A stretch of 12,335 nt of DNA from the NCBI GenBank assembly GCA_037385685.1, contig JARRMW010000045.1, positions 1 through 12,335 on the forward strand. Direction: 5' to 3'. The notes beneath the pieces are model-generated. The model did no database searches. It was not told the origin of the DNA and saw only the letters and a program-made list of their open reading frames with translations. The translations under genes were made by a program, and so were the position numbers. The DNA is from Sva-25 sp037385685 (GTDB lineage: Bacteria; Pseudomonadota; Gammaproteobacteria; Chromatiales; Chromatiaceae). Positions 1 to 7,324 of this stretch are shown here, one piece after another (the first letter of the stretch is position 1; each line of letters starts with the position of its first letter).

Positions 1-576
1 GTGAATTCCTATATCGTCGTCAAGGAGAAAGGCGAAACCATGGTCCTGCAAGAAGGTGATGAAATTCGTGATGGTATTACCGTCAAACGTATCGATCCGA
101 AGTCATTTGTCGCAACCGACGGCTCGGGTGACAAGGTCTTCGAGATCGAGATGCTGTCCGAAGGGAGCGACATCATTACCACCGAAGAAGATTCAAGCAA
201 TATCAGCGAGGCAACATCGGAATTACCACCGGTCGATTTCCGCGTGACTAACCAGCAAATGCTCGAAAGGATTGAGGAATACAAAACGACGCTTGCGAGC
301 AATCCGCTGGATCTTGTCGGACAGATTCGTGTCCAGCCTGTTCCACGTGATGGTTCTACCTATGGCTTTCGCGTCTATCCTGGACGTGACCGTACATTGT
401 TGACCGGTGTAGGATTAAGGCCGGGTGATATCCTCATCAGTGTCGATGATACCCCGTTGTCCGATCCCGCTCAGCTGGAGACGATCATCAATTCGCTGTC
501 GCAATCGAGCACCTTTCAATTAAAGATCGAGCGAGGCGGCAAGATTCGTGACATTAATGTGGTACTGGAGAACTGA
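1..576 (+). CDS. gspC: Type II secretion system protein GspC, 5'-truncated by the window edge
   Basis: GspC is the inner-membrane clamp protein of the T2SS; its periplasmic homology region (HR) contacts the N0 domain of the secretin GspD. The visible 191 residues begin inside the HR domain (about residues 1-50, with the GDEIRDGITVKRID stretch) and pass through an acidic, Ser/Thr-rich linker (about 50-78). They end in a C-terminal PDZ domain (about 80-190) with the typical GLRPGDILISVDDTPL core near residues 137-152. No cytoplasmic tail or transmembrane helix is visible, so the GTG at position 1 is probably an internal codon rather than the start and the gene continues upstream. The TGA at 574-576 is followed after 4 bases by gspD. 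Family assignment rests on the HR plus PDZ architecture and on the position before gspD; it is secure although the protein is incomplete. Confidence 0.93.
   Translation: MNSYIVVKEKGETMVLQEGDEIRDGITVKRIDPKSFVATDGSGDKVFEIEMLSEGSDIITTEEDSSNISEATSELPPVDFRVTNQQMLERIEEYKTTLASNPLDLVGQIRVQPVPRDGSTYGFRVYPGRDRTLLTGVGLRPGDILISVDDTPLSDPAQLETIINSLSQSSTFQLKIERGGKIRDINVVLEN
567..570 (+). promoter_or_regulatory. Ribosome binding site of gspD (decides the start)
   Basis: GGAG inside the last codons of gspC lies 10 bases before the ATG at 581. It favours that ATG over the upstream in-frame GTG at 548, which would add eleven residues ahead of an otherwise normal signal peptide. Confidence 0.55.
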
Positions 577-580
577 CATT

Positions 581-2545
581 ATGAATATCCGCACTGCGCT
601 TGCTGCGCTGGTTATGATGCTTATGTCATCTGGCCTTCTTGCAGCGGACAAGGTCACGATCAATTTCAAGGACACTGACATCCGGGAAGTCGCAGAGATG
701 GTTTCCAAGGTGACAGGAAAGAATTTCCTGATCGATCCGCGAGTCAAGGGAAAAGTGACCGTTATCTCATCAGAACCGATCGACGGTGATGCCCTTTACT
801 CAACCTTTCTCTCCATCCTCAAAACCCATGGTTTCATCGCTATCGACGACGGTACGCTGGTTAATATTCTCCCGTCGAGTGTCAGCCGTGAAAATGCCGT
901 TTATAGCGAGGCTCTTGACAAGGCCACAGTCAATGACGAGGTCGAAGTCCAGGTCATTCCGATCGAGCATGTTCCCGCTGTCCAGATGGTTCCGATACTC
1001 AGGCCCCTTGTCGAGAAAGAGGGGCACCTGGCTGCCCACGCCAATTCAAACAGCCTGATCGTTGCCGCATCCCGCAGAACGATTGCCAAGATCCGTAACA
1101 TGCTGGATACCCTTGACCGGGCAGCAGAAGCCGAGATCGAGAAGGTCAAGCTTAACTATGCCGATGCAACGGAAGTCGTGAAGACACTGCAAACACTTGT
1201 ACAGCAAACGGGTGCTGGCGGATCAGCCGATGCAGCAACCAGCAAGCTGGTTGCCGACACCCGCACTAATTCCGTACTCATCTCAGGCAACAAGGGTTTC
1301 CGTGAAAAAATCAGTCGCATCGCACGCAGTCTCGATACACGTGTCAAGGACCGTCGTAATATTCACGTGGTTGGACTGAAGTTTGCGAAGGCAGAGGAGA
1401 TCGCACCTATTATCGAGGCACTCGCTTCCGAACAGACCGGTACTGCATCTGCGGCGCCAGCGGAGGGAGCAGCTGCTGATGAAAGTCTGACACTTGTGCA
1501 AGCCGACACGCAGACAAATTCACTCATTATCATGGCGAGACAGGACCGATTTGATGACTTGAGGTCAGTCATCAATCGGCTCGATGTGCGCCGTGCACAG
1601 GTCCTTGTCGAAGCCATCATCGCCGAGTTGAGACAGGACAAGGCGGCCGATTTCGGCATCCAGTGGCTGGCCATTAACAATGCGCTGGTCCCGACAGATG
1701 CGGACACCAGCCGGGATGAGGCCCTGGGTAACATCGCTGCCAACTTTGCAGGCATCGGCCCCGGCACTGCTGTCGGGCTCATAACAGAAGGCAGTTACTC
1801 CTTTCTTGCTCTCGGAAAGGCCCTCGACAACGACACGGATGCGAATGTGATTTCCACCCCCAGCCTGCTGACACTCGACAACGAAGAGGCGGAAATCAGT
1901 GTCGGCCAGGAAGTGCCGTTCGAGACAGGATCCTATACCGGTGTCGGTGGCAGTACCTTGCCAACCAATCCCTTTACGACCATCGAGCGCAAGAACGTTG
2001 GCCTGACACTCAGGATCACACCACAGATCAGCGAGGGAAATGCGGTCAAGCTGAATATCGAACAGGAGATTTCAAGGGTCGACCCGCAGGCCGCTGACAA
2101 TATCGGGGCAGTCGATATTGTGACCAATCAGCGCAGTATCAAGACCAACGTCATTGTCGATGATGGCAGTATTCTGGTGCTGGGCGGGCTCATTGATGAT
2201 GGAGTCACCGAAACCGAGCAACGTGTTCCTTTCCTGGGTGATATCCCTCTCCTGGGCGAAGCATTCAAGGCCAGCACGACGTCCAATATAAAGCGCAATC
2301 TCATGCTTTTCATCCGCCCGACGATCATGCGAAACACTGCGATGAATCTCGCCGCTTCCTCCAAGCGCTATAATGAACTGAGAGCTGGCCAGCTTGAAAA
2401 ATATCAGGATGGCGTTAACTGGATTCCGGAAGCAGATCAGCCTGTTCTCGCGCCGATAGACGCAATCGGAAGGGAATTGCCTCCGGCACCACCTCCCTTG
2501 GAAGAAGCCAAGACTGAACCTGTCAACAATCTCTGGTTCCACTGA
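581..2545 (+). CDS. gspD: Type II secretion system secretin GspD
   Basis: GspD forms the multimeric outer-membrane channel through which folded substrates leave the cell. The 654-residue protein starts with a Sec signal peptide (hydrophobic core about 5-22, likely cleaved near the Ala-Ala before DKVTINF). The periplasmic domains follow in order: N0 (about 23-95), N1 (about 118-180), N2 (from about 185) and N3 (from about 258, with an Ala/Gly-rich insertion). The secretin beta-barrel domain starts near residue 338 (RAQVLVEAIIAEL) and carries the hallmarks LLTLDNEEAEISVGQEVPF and, near 527-560, DDGSILVLGGLIDD followed by VPFLGDIPLLG. The C-terminus is an S-domain-like helix plus a Pro/Glu-rich tail ending LWFH. 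The ATG at 581 is preferred over the GTG at 548 because it has a GGAG site and opens directly into the signal peptide. It lies 4 bases after gspC and 2 bases before gspE. Confidence 0.97.
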   Translation: MNIRTALAALVMMLMSSGLLAADKVTINFKDTDIREVAEMVSKVTGKNFLIDPRVKGKVTVISSEPIDGDALYSTFLSILKTHGFIAIDDGTLVNILPSSVSRENAVYSEALDKATVNDEVEVQVIPIEHVPAVQMVPILRPLVEKEGHLAAHANSNSLIVAASRRTIAKIRNMLDTLDRAAEAEIEKVKLNYADATEVVKTLQTLVQQTGAGGSADAATSKLVADTRTNSVLISGNKGFREKISRIARSLDTRVKDRRNIHVVGLKFAKAEEIAPIIEALASEQTGTASAAPAEGAAADESLTLVQADTQTNSLIIMARQDRFDDLRSVINRLDVRRAQVLVEAIIAELRQDKAADFGIQWLAINNALVPTDADTSRDEALGNIAANFAGIGPGTAVGLITEGSYSFLALGKALDNDTDANVISTPSLLTLDNEEAEISVGQEVPFETGSYTGVGGSTLPTNPFTTIERKNVGLTLRITPQISEGNAVKLNIEQEISRVDPQAADNIGAVDIVTNQRSIKTNVIVDDGSILVLGGLIDDGVTETEQRVPFLGDIPLLGEAFKASTTSNIKRNLMLFIRPTIMRNTAMNLAASSKRYNELRAGQLEKYQDGVNWIPEADQPVLAPIDAIGRELPPAPPPLEEAKTEPVNNLWFH

Positions 2546-2547
2546 TC

Positions 2548-4104
2548 ATGAAACAGGCTGAGAGGGAATATGCCTCGGAACCGGAAGCTGCGGAGATCCT
2601 CCTGGAGGAAGACGCTGCTGTAGAAGAGACCGGCAAGCATCTCACGTACGGTTTTTCCCGCCGTTTCGGCCTCCTTATCGAGGAGCAGGAGGGCGAACCT
2701 GTCATTATTGCCAGGCCAGACTATTCGCCGATTCACTATGCGGAGGCCCGCCGCATCCTTGGCCAGCCGGCTCCTCTGCGCGTTGTGGATGAACAGGCCT
2801 TCAACCAGCTGCTCCAGTCGCAGCAGGAACAGGGAGCCGCGAGCGCCATCTCGACGAGTGTTGACGGCCTCGACACGGATCTGGATCTGCATCAACTCGT
2901 CGACGAGATCATCGAGCCGGAAGATCTGCTCGAGAGCGCGGATGATGCCCCCATCATTCGTCTCATCAATGCCCTTCTGACCGAGGCGATACGCGAGAAT
3001 GCCTCGGATATCCACATCGAGCCGTATGAAAACCGTCTGCGCATCCGGTTTCGCGTCGACGGCACGCTCAAGGAAGTGCTGCAGCCGGACCGCAAGCTTG
3101 CTCCGCCGATCATTTCCCGGATCAAGGTCATGGCCAAGCTCGACATCGCCGAGAAGCGTCTGCCGCAGGATGGTCGCATCTCGCTGAAGCTCGGTGGTCG
3201 ATCCGTTGACGTGCGTGTATCGACCATCCCGTCGGGCAGTACCGAAAAAGTCGTCCTGCGCCTGCTCGACAAGCAGGCCGGAAGGCTGGATCTTGAGCAA
3301 CTCGGCATGCCCGAAAAGATTCGCAAACGCCTTGAAACCGTCATCCACCAGCCACATGGGATTCTGCTCGTCACCGGGCCGACAGGATCAGGCAAGACCA
3401 CGACACTTTACGCCATGCTGGGTCAGCTCAACGACCACAAGCGCAACATCATGACGGTTGAGGATCCGATCGAGTACTACATCGACGGGGTCAACCAGAC
3501 GCAGGTCAACAGTAGTATCGGCATGACCTTCGCAGCGGGATTGCGTTCGATCCTCCGTCAGGACCCGGACGTGATTATGGTCGGAGAGATCCGTGATCTC
3601 GAGACTGCACAGATCGCTGTTCAGGCCAGTTTGACCGGTCACATGGTTTTTTCGACACTGCATACCAATACAGCGATTGGTGCGATTACACGCATGCGAG
3701 ACATGGGCGTCGAGCCCTTTCTGTTGTCTACCAGCCTGATCGGGGTCATGGCACAACGCCTCGTCAGGCTGCTCTGTACCGAATGCCGGGAATCCGTCAT
3801 CGCCGACGAGACAGCCTGTAACCTGCTGGGTATTCCGGCAGGAGATGAAACACCCATCTATCGTGCCCGGGGATGCCGTCACTGCAGCTATACAGGATTT
3901 CAGGGACGTACCGGTATTTATGAATACATCGCAATCGACAGTACCCTGCAAAGCCTGATTCATTCCGGTGCCGGTGAGCAGGAGATGCTCGTGCATGCAC
4001 GCACCAGGACTGAAAGCATCCAGGCCGCCGGGATTCGCCTCGTCCTCGAGGGAAGAACAACACTGGACGAAGTCATCCGAGTGGCCGGCCTGGGTGAGGA
4101 TTGA
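2548..4104 (+). CDS. gspE: Type II secretion system assembly ATPase GspE
   Basis: GspE is the cytoplasmic hexameric ATPase that powers pseudopilus assembly, docking on GspL and GspF. The 518 residues show an N-terminal N1E-type region (about 30-100), an N2E region starting near APIIRLINALLTEAI with the ASDIHIEPYENRLRIRFRVDG motif, and a RecA-like core. Walker A is GPTGSGKTT at 277-285 (Lys283). The Walker B region is QDPDVIMVGEIRD at about 338-350 (Glu347). The His-box sequence TGHMVFSTLHTN follows. A zinc-binding module has two CxxC pairs, Cys410/Cys413 and Cys443/Cys446. Presence of the zinc module and of the N1E domain separates GspE from PilT-like retraction ATPases. Length is normal for the family. 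The start codon lies 2 bases after the gspD stop with no clear Shine-Dalgarno site, which suggests translational coupling. Every expected catalytic motif is present. Confidence 0.97.
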   Translation: MKQAEREYASEPEAAEILLEEDAAVEETGKHLTYGFSRRFGLLIEEQEGEPVIIARPDYSPIHYAEARRILGQPAPLRVVDEQAFNQLLQSQQEQGAASAISTSVDGLDTDLDLHQLVDEIIEPEDLLESADDAPIIRLINALLTEAIRENASDIHIEPYENRLRIRFRVDGTLKEVLQPDRKLAPPIISRIKVMAKLDIAEKRLPQDGRISLKLGGRSVDVRVSTIPSGSTEKVVLRLLDKQAGRLDLEQLGMPEKIRKRLETVIHQPHGILLVTGPTGSGKTTTLYAMLGQLNDHKRNIMTVEDPIEYYIDGVNQTQVNSSIGMTFAAGLRSILRQDPDVIMVGEIRDLETAQIAVQASLTGHMVFSTLHTNTAIGAITRMRDMGVEPFLLSTSLIGVMAQRLVRLLCTECRESVIADETACNLLGIPAGDETPIYRARGCRHCSYTGFQGRTGIYEYIAIDSTLQSLIHSGAGEQEMLVHARTRTESIQAAGIRLVLEGRTTLDEVIRVAGLGED

Positions 4105-4107
4105 TCT

Positions 4108-5330
4108 ATGGCGGCATATTCCTGGCAGGCACTGGATCGTGCCGGCGGCCTCAAGAAAGGGGTATCGCAGGCAGACTCTCCGAAACATCTGCGTCAGCTG
4201 CTTCGCAAGGATGGTCTGAATCCTGTCAGCGTTGAGGAGGTCAGCGGACGTCAGGCGCAAAAGAGCCGGGAAAAAAACGCGGAACTGCCGTTGATCGCAA
4301 AATCAGCCCTGCCGACCTGGCCATGTTCACGCGACAGCTCGCGACCCTGCTACGGTCACGGATGCCACTGGAGGAGTGCCTGCGTGTGCTTTCGCGGCAG
4401 ACCGGCAAAACCTGGCAGCGCAATCTCATCACATCTCTTCGATCACGTGTCAGTGAAGGCATGTCCCTTGCTGATGCATTTCGGCAGTTTCCACGGGCCT
4501 TCCCCGAGTATTTTGCTTCCACGGCCGAAGCGGGGGAACAGGCAGGCAAGCTTGAAGTCGTCCTGGAGCGTCTCGCTGATTACGCCGAGGAAGCCAACAC
4601 AACGCGACAGAAAGTCATGCTCTCACTGCTCTACCCGGTCGTGGTTGCGATCGTTGCCTTGATCGTGGTGACAATTCTGCTTGTCGGCGTGGTGCCCAGG
4701 ATGATCGAGACATTCGAGCACATGGAACAGGAACTGCCACTGTTGACACGTGCGATGATCGGTATCAGTGAATTTTTGCAGCACTATGGAATTTATTTTG
4801 CTGCTGCTGTTGTCCTGCTGGTATTTCTCTTTTCCATTGCCTATCGACGCGAGGCTTTTCGCCGGTCCATGCACGCTCTCTACCTGCGTGTTCCATTGGT
4901 GTCCCGCGTGATCAGAGACGTGAATACAGCTCGCTTTCTACGGACTTATGCCATTCTGCTTGGCAGTAGCGTCTCGGCCACTAATGGAATGAACATTGCC
5001 TCACGTGTCCTCGGCAACCTGCCCATCAGGGAGGCCGTGAGAAATGCTGCTGACCGCGTCCGCGAAGGGGCAAGTATTGCGAATTCTCTGACACGCACCG
5101 GCTACTTCAGCCCGATGACGCTGAATCTCATAGCCAGTGGCGAGGCTTCCGGTAACCTGCCCGAGATGCTCGAACGGGCAGGGGATGGGCAAGAGCGTAC
5201 GCTTCAGGCCTCGGTTTCCATGATCGTCGGTATCCTTGAGCCACTCATGATCGTTATCATGGGAGTCCTGGTGTTGCTGATCGTTCTTGCGATTCTGCTG
5301 CCAATTTTTCAAATGAATACTGCGATATGA
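4108..5330 (+). CDS. gspF: Type II secretion system inner-membrane protein GspF, split by a -1 frameshift
   Basis: GspF is the polytopic platform protein that receives GspE. The start MAAYSWQALDRAGGLKKGV at 4108 has a GAGGA site 7 bases upstream and matches the family N-terminus. That frame reads as GspF only to about codon 57, then continues as unrelated sequence to a stop at 4660-4662. The GspF body resumes in the -1 frame (RGTAVDRKISPADLAMFTRQL...), from 4278 to the TGA at 5328-5330. It carries both duplicated T2SSF domains, with the matching motifs AEAGEQAGKL and IASGEASGNL, and three hydrophobic segments (MLSLLYPVVVAIVALIVV, IYFAAAVVLLVFLF, and the C-terminal IVIMGVLVLLIVLAILLPIF). The -1 frame is closed upstream by a TGA at 4233-4235, so the shift must fall between 4236 and about 4296, where A7 (4271-4277) is the obvious site. 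With one extra A the product would be 407 residues, a normal length. It may be a pseudogene, a sequencing error or recoded. Confidence 0.85.
4271..4278 (+). other. Slippery A7C at the gspF frame junction (possible -1 recoding site)
   Basis: The sequence ggg-AAAAAAA-cgc lies where gspF changes frame. In the frame of the gspF start the codons are GAA AAA AAC, so bases 4272-4278 are A AAA AAC, the X XXY YYZ pattern of -1 ribosomal slippage in the correct phase. Slippage gives ...REKNRGTAVDRKISPADL; a single added A (in DNA or by RNA polymerase slippage) gives ...REKKRGTAVDRKISPADL. By eye I find no stable hairpin at the usual 5-9 base distance downstream. The nearest GAGGAGG (4234-4240) is about 31 bases upstream, further than the stimulator in dnaX. 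A AAA AAC is also known to be a weaker site than A AAA AAG in E. coli. Recoding is possible, not shown. Confidence 0.5.
4323..5330 (+). CDS. gspF: GspF body in the second frame (first in-frame ATG; probably not an independent gene)
   Basis: From the first ATG in the -1 frame, 335 residues can be read, starting MFTRQLATLLRSRMPLEE. This covers both T2SSF domains and all transmembrane segments. An automated annotation would probably call this as gspF. The ATG corresponds to a conserved internal methionine/leucine position in the family (ADLAMFTRQL), has no Shine-Dalgarno sequence (upstream bases are gccgacctggcc), and would omit the N-terminal ~70 residues. I therefore read it as the 3' part of the interrupted gspF rather than a separate start. 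Its undisturbed reading frame over 1 kb shows no second lesion, so any inactivation would have to be recent. Confidence 0.6.
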   Translation: MFTRQLATLLRSRMPLEECLRVLSRQTGKTWQRNLITSLRSRVSEGMSLADAFRQFPRAFPEYFASTAEAGEQAGKLEVVLERLADYAEEANTTRQKVMLSLLYPVVVAIVALIVVTILLVGVVPRMIETFEHMEQELPLLTRAMIGISEFLQHYGIYFAAAVVLLVFLFSIAYRREAFRRSMHALYLRVPLVSRVIRDVNTARFLRTYAILLGSSVSATNGMNIASRVLGNLPIREAVRNAADRVREGASIANSLTRTGYFSPMTLNLIASGEASGNLPEMLERAGDGQERTLQASVSMIVGILEPLMIVIMGVLVLLIVLAILLPIFQMNTAI

Positions 5331-5335
5331 CGAAC

Positions 5336-5340
5336 GAGGA
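5336..5340 (+). promoter_or_regulatory. Ribosome binding site of gspG (decides the start)
   Basis: GAGGA sits 7 bases before the ATG at 5348. The alternative in-frame ATG at 5327 overlaps the gspF stop and would lie upstream of this site, so 5348 is the better start and leaves a typical short pseudopilin leader. Confidence 0.6.
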
Positions 5341-5347
5341 AGTAAAT

Positions 5348-5758
5348 ATGAAACGTCTTGCAAGGGTGCAATCGGGTTTTACGCTGATCGAAATCCTTGT
5401 TGTGCTGATTATCATCGGATTTCTGACGGCTGCGGTCGCTGTGAATTACATGGGCAGAATTGATGAGGGAGCTCGTACCAAGGTCAAGGCTGATCTGCGC
5501 AGCATCGAGCAGGGTCTGAATCTCTACCGGCTGGATAACTACCGTTATCCCACGACAGAGGAAGGGCTCGTGTCTCTTGTGCCGGAGTATATCTCCAAGC
5601 TGACTCGTGATCCCTGGAACCGCGATTACCTCTATGCGAATCCGGGTGAGCATGGTCTGGATTTCGATATCTATACGCTCGGCAGGGATGGTGCGCAGGG
5701 CGGAGAAGACATCGATAAGGACCTCGGCAACTGGAATATCGACAGCATCAACGACTAG
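5348..5758 (+). CDS. gspG: Type II secretion system major pseudopilin GspG
   Basis: GspG is the main building block of the T2SS pseudopilus. The 136-residue precursor has a 10-residue basic leader ending in Ser-Gly, then the prepilin peptidase site G|FTLIEILVVLIII, with Phe11 as +1 and Glu15 as the conserved +5 glutamate. The hydrophobic N-terminal helix (about 11-33) leads into a T2SSG domain with LRSIEQGLNLYRLDNYRYPTTEEGLVSLV. Near the end, GRDGAQGGEDIDKDLGNWN is the Asp-rich loop that in known GspG structures binds calcium. These features are diagnostic and separate it from the minor pseudopilins. The start at 5348 is chosen for its GAGGA site; starting at 5327 would add MTNEEVN. The gene follows gspF and is 6 bases before gspH. 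Confidence 0.97.
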   Translation: MKRLARVQSGFTLIEILVVLIIIGFLTAAVAVNYMGRIDEGARTKVKADLRSIEQGLNLYRLDNYRYPTTEEGLVSLVPEYISKLTRDPWNRDYLYANPGEHGLDFDIYTLGRDGAQGGEDIDKDLGNWNIDSIND

Positions 5759-5764
5759 ACCATC

Positions 5765-6313
5765 ATGCATGCACACCGGGGCTTCACACTGATCGAAATA
5801 CTGATCGTCCTGGTGCTGATTGCCACCGTCAGTTCCCTGATCGTCATCCAGGTCCGCGACAGGGATGACGCCGCGATTCTTGACCAGGAGATCGAGACAC
5901 TCATCAAGACAGGCCGCTTTGCACAGGAGGAGATGCTTTTCAGGAACAATCCCCTGGGTATCTATTTCACGACCGCGGGATATGCATGGTTCGAGGGCTA
6001 CCTTGTCGATGAGGAGGATGAGACAAATTCCCGTGTAATCCGCAAAAGAGTACTCTGGAAGCCACTCAGGGATCGTTTGCTGAGGCCTCATGACTTTCCG
6101 GGAGGGATGAACATTACGCTCTATCTCGAGGGAACACCGGTTGTGCTCGAGGACGAACTCCCTGATGAAATAAGGCCCCAGGTGCTTTTCCTGCCGGACA
6201 CCGATGCGATCCCGTTTGAATTGCTGATGGCTTTCAGAAGCGAGGAGAGGCGCAGTATCGTCCGCTATCCGTCGGGTGCTATTGTCGAAAAAGGAGAGGA
6301 AAATGGCTCCTGA
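5765..6313 (+). CDS. gspH: Type II secretion system minor pseudopilin GspH
   Basis: GspH is a minor pseudopilin thought to link the GspI-J-K tip complex to the GspG shaft. The 182-residue precursor has a very short leader (MHAHRG), a prepilin peptidase site G|FTLIEILIVLVLI with Glu11 at +5, and a hydrophobic helix to about residue 27. The globular part is acidic, with no recognisable catalytic motifs, as expected. Assignment as GspH rests on the position between gspG and gspI, the length and the LIKTGRFAQEEMLFRNNPLGIYF stretch typical of the family, so it is slightly less certain than GspG. No clear Shine-Dalgarno site precedes the ATG; it is 6 bases after the gspG stop, so translational coupling is likely. 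The 3' end overlaps gspI by 11 bases. Confidence 0.9.
   Translation: MHAHRGFTLIEILIVLVLIATVSSLIVIQVRDRDDAAILDQEIETLIKTGRFAQEEMLFRNNPLGIYFTTAGYAWFEGYLVDEEDETNSRVIRKRVLWKPLRDRLLRPHDFPGGMNITLYLEGTPVVLEDELPDEIRPQVLFLPDTDAIPFELLMAFRSEERRSIVRYPSGAIVEKGEENGS
6291..6296 (+). promoter_or_regulatory. Ribosome binding site of gspI (decides the start)
   Basis: AAGGAG, followed by AGGA, lies inside the end of gspH, 6 bases before the ATG at 6303. It is the strongest Shine-Dalgarno sequence in the operon. It selects 6303 over the in-frame GTG at 6276 and over the internal ATG at 6333. Confidence 0.65.
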
Positions 6314-6704
6314 GCGTGTTCTGCCAACCAACATGCCACAATGCGGATTCACACTGATCGAGGTTCTGGTTGCTCTGGTAATTGCAGGTACGGCATTGAT
6401 CGCTGTGTCGACAGTTGTCGGCGACTATTCGCGCAATCTGCTTGGGCTGCAAGAGCGTACCTGGGCACACTGGGCAGCGATGAACCAGGTTGTCGAATTC
6501 CAACTCGAGAACGAGTGGCCTGCAACAGGAACAAAGCAGGGCGAGGATACGACGATGCCTTTTCCTCTTCACTGGAAAAGAGAAGTCACCGAGACCCCTT
6601 ACGATCTTGTTCGCAAAATCGAGATCAGGATTTATCGTGATAAATTCGACAAGGATCCCCTGACCACACTGACGACTTACACTGGAAAGGAGTCGGGATG
6701 GTGA
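6303..6704 (+). CDS. gspI: Type II secretion system minor pseudopilin GspI
   Basis: GspI nucleates the pseudopilus tip with GspJ and GspK. The 133-residue precursor has a 15-residue leader ending Cys-Gly, a G|FTLIEVLVALVIAGTALIA processing site with Phe16 at +1 and Glu20 at +5, and a small globular domain. The EVLVALVI sequence and the compact size (about 118 residues mature) fit GspI and not GspH or GspJ. The family motif around NQVVEFQLENEWPATGTKQGE (the region usually written as N..a..rL....wP.g...G) is clearly present. The start at 6303 is chosen because of the strong AAGGAG site; the gene overlaps gspH by 11 bases and gspJ by 7, indicating tightly coupled translation. Confidence 0.94.
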   Translation: MAPERVLPTNMPQCGFTLIEVLVALVIAGTALIAVSTVVGDYSRNLLGLQERTWAHWAAMNQVVEFQLENEWPATGTKQGEDTTMPFPLHWKREVTETPYDLVRKIEIRIYRDKFDKDPLTTLTTYTGKESGW

Positions 6705-7324
6705 GCTTCCGCATGAAGCCTGTCCTGGGTTTTACTCTTGTTGAAATACTGATCGCGATGGCTATTTTTGCCGTCATCTCCGTGATTACCTACACAACAT
6801 TGACATCAGCGATCAATATCAGCAATCACACATCAGAGGTAGCTCAGCGTCTTGCCGATATACAGCGGGTGCTCATGCTCATGGAACGTGATCTCGTCCA
6901 GATGGCGCCACGCCCTGTTCTCGACGAATATGGAGAGGAACAGCCCGCATTTCTCATCAGCGATCTTTCGACCGAGGGCTTCGAATTCACCCGCAGTGGC
7001 TACCAGAATCCGGCCCGGCTGAACAGGTCACTGCTCAAGCGAGTCGCCTACGAGATCAGAAATGACGCGCTCTATCGCAAGACATGGCAGGTACTGGATC
7101 GTGCGACCCAGACAGAGCCGGAATTCGAAGAGAGCCTGATAAAGAATGTCACCCGCTTCGAAATCAGCGCCTACGACGACAGATGGACAGAGAAGTGGCC
7201 TCCGGAAAGGAGTGACAGCCAGCAACAGCCAGCGCTGGAGGAGCTGCCCGGAGCGGTCAGGATCTTCATGGAAGTCGAGGATTATGGCAGATTCACGGTG
7301 ATGATCCCGGGAGTCGGCAGCTGA
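6698..7324 (+). CDS. gspJ: Type II secretion system minor pseudopilin GspJ
   Basis: GspJ is part of the GspI-J-K tip complex. The 208-residue precursor has a leader MVSFRMKPVLG, a processing site G|FTLVEILIAMAIFAVIS with Phe12 at +1 and Glu16 at +5, then a T2SSJ domain. Family-like stretches include LADIQRVLMLMERDLVQMAPRPV, the FTRSGYQNPARLNRSLLKRVAYEI region, and near the end LPGAVRIFMEVEDYGRF. An AAGGAG site at 6687-6692 lies 5 bases before the ATG; the internal ATG at 6713 would shorten the leader but has no such site. The stop TGA shares one base with the gspK start (TGATG). The length and motifs are normal for the family. Confidence 0.95.
   Translation: MVSFRMKPVLGFTLVEILIAMAIFAVISVITYTTLTSAINISNHTSEVAQRLADIQRVLMLMERDLVQMAPRPVLDEYGEEQPAFLISDLSTEGFEFTRSGYQNPARLNRSLLKRVAYEIRNDALYRKTWQVLDRATQTEPEFEESLIKNVTRFEISAYDDRWTEKWPPERSDSQQQPALEELPGAVRIFMEVEDYGRFTVMIPGVGS

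Noticed and set aside
1305..1310. A6 run in gspD as a second slippery site
   Set aside because: The frame is continuous through it and no alternative frame product is supported; a shorter, incidental run.
2437..3357. Antisense open frame of 306 codons opposite gspE, and a similar one at 3388-4260
   Set aside because: Both lie opposite conserved gspE/gspF sequence and carry no recognisable motif; they are mirror frames of coding DNA.
4323..5330. Reading the GspF body as an independent gene with its own ATG
   Set aside because: No Shine-Dalgarno sequence; the ATG matches an internal position of GspF (ADLAMFTRQL), and the missing N-terminal part is found immediately upstream in the other frame.
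5309..6352. Long antisense open frame of 347 codons opposite gspG/gspH
   Set aside because: It overlaps well-recognised pseudopilin genes throughout, shows no domain I recognise, and its composition is that of a shadow frame.
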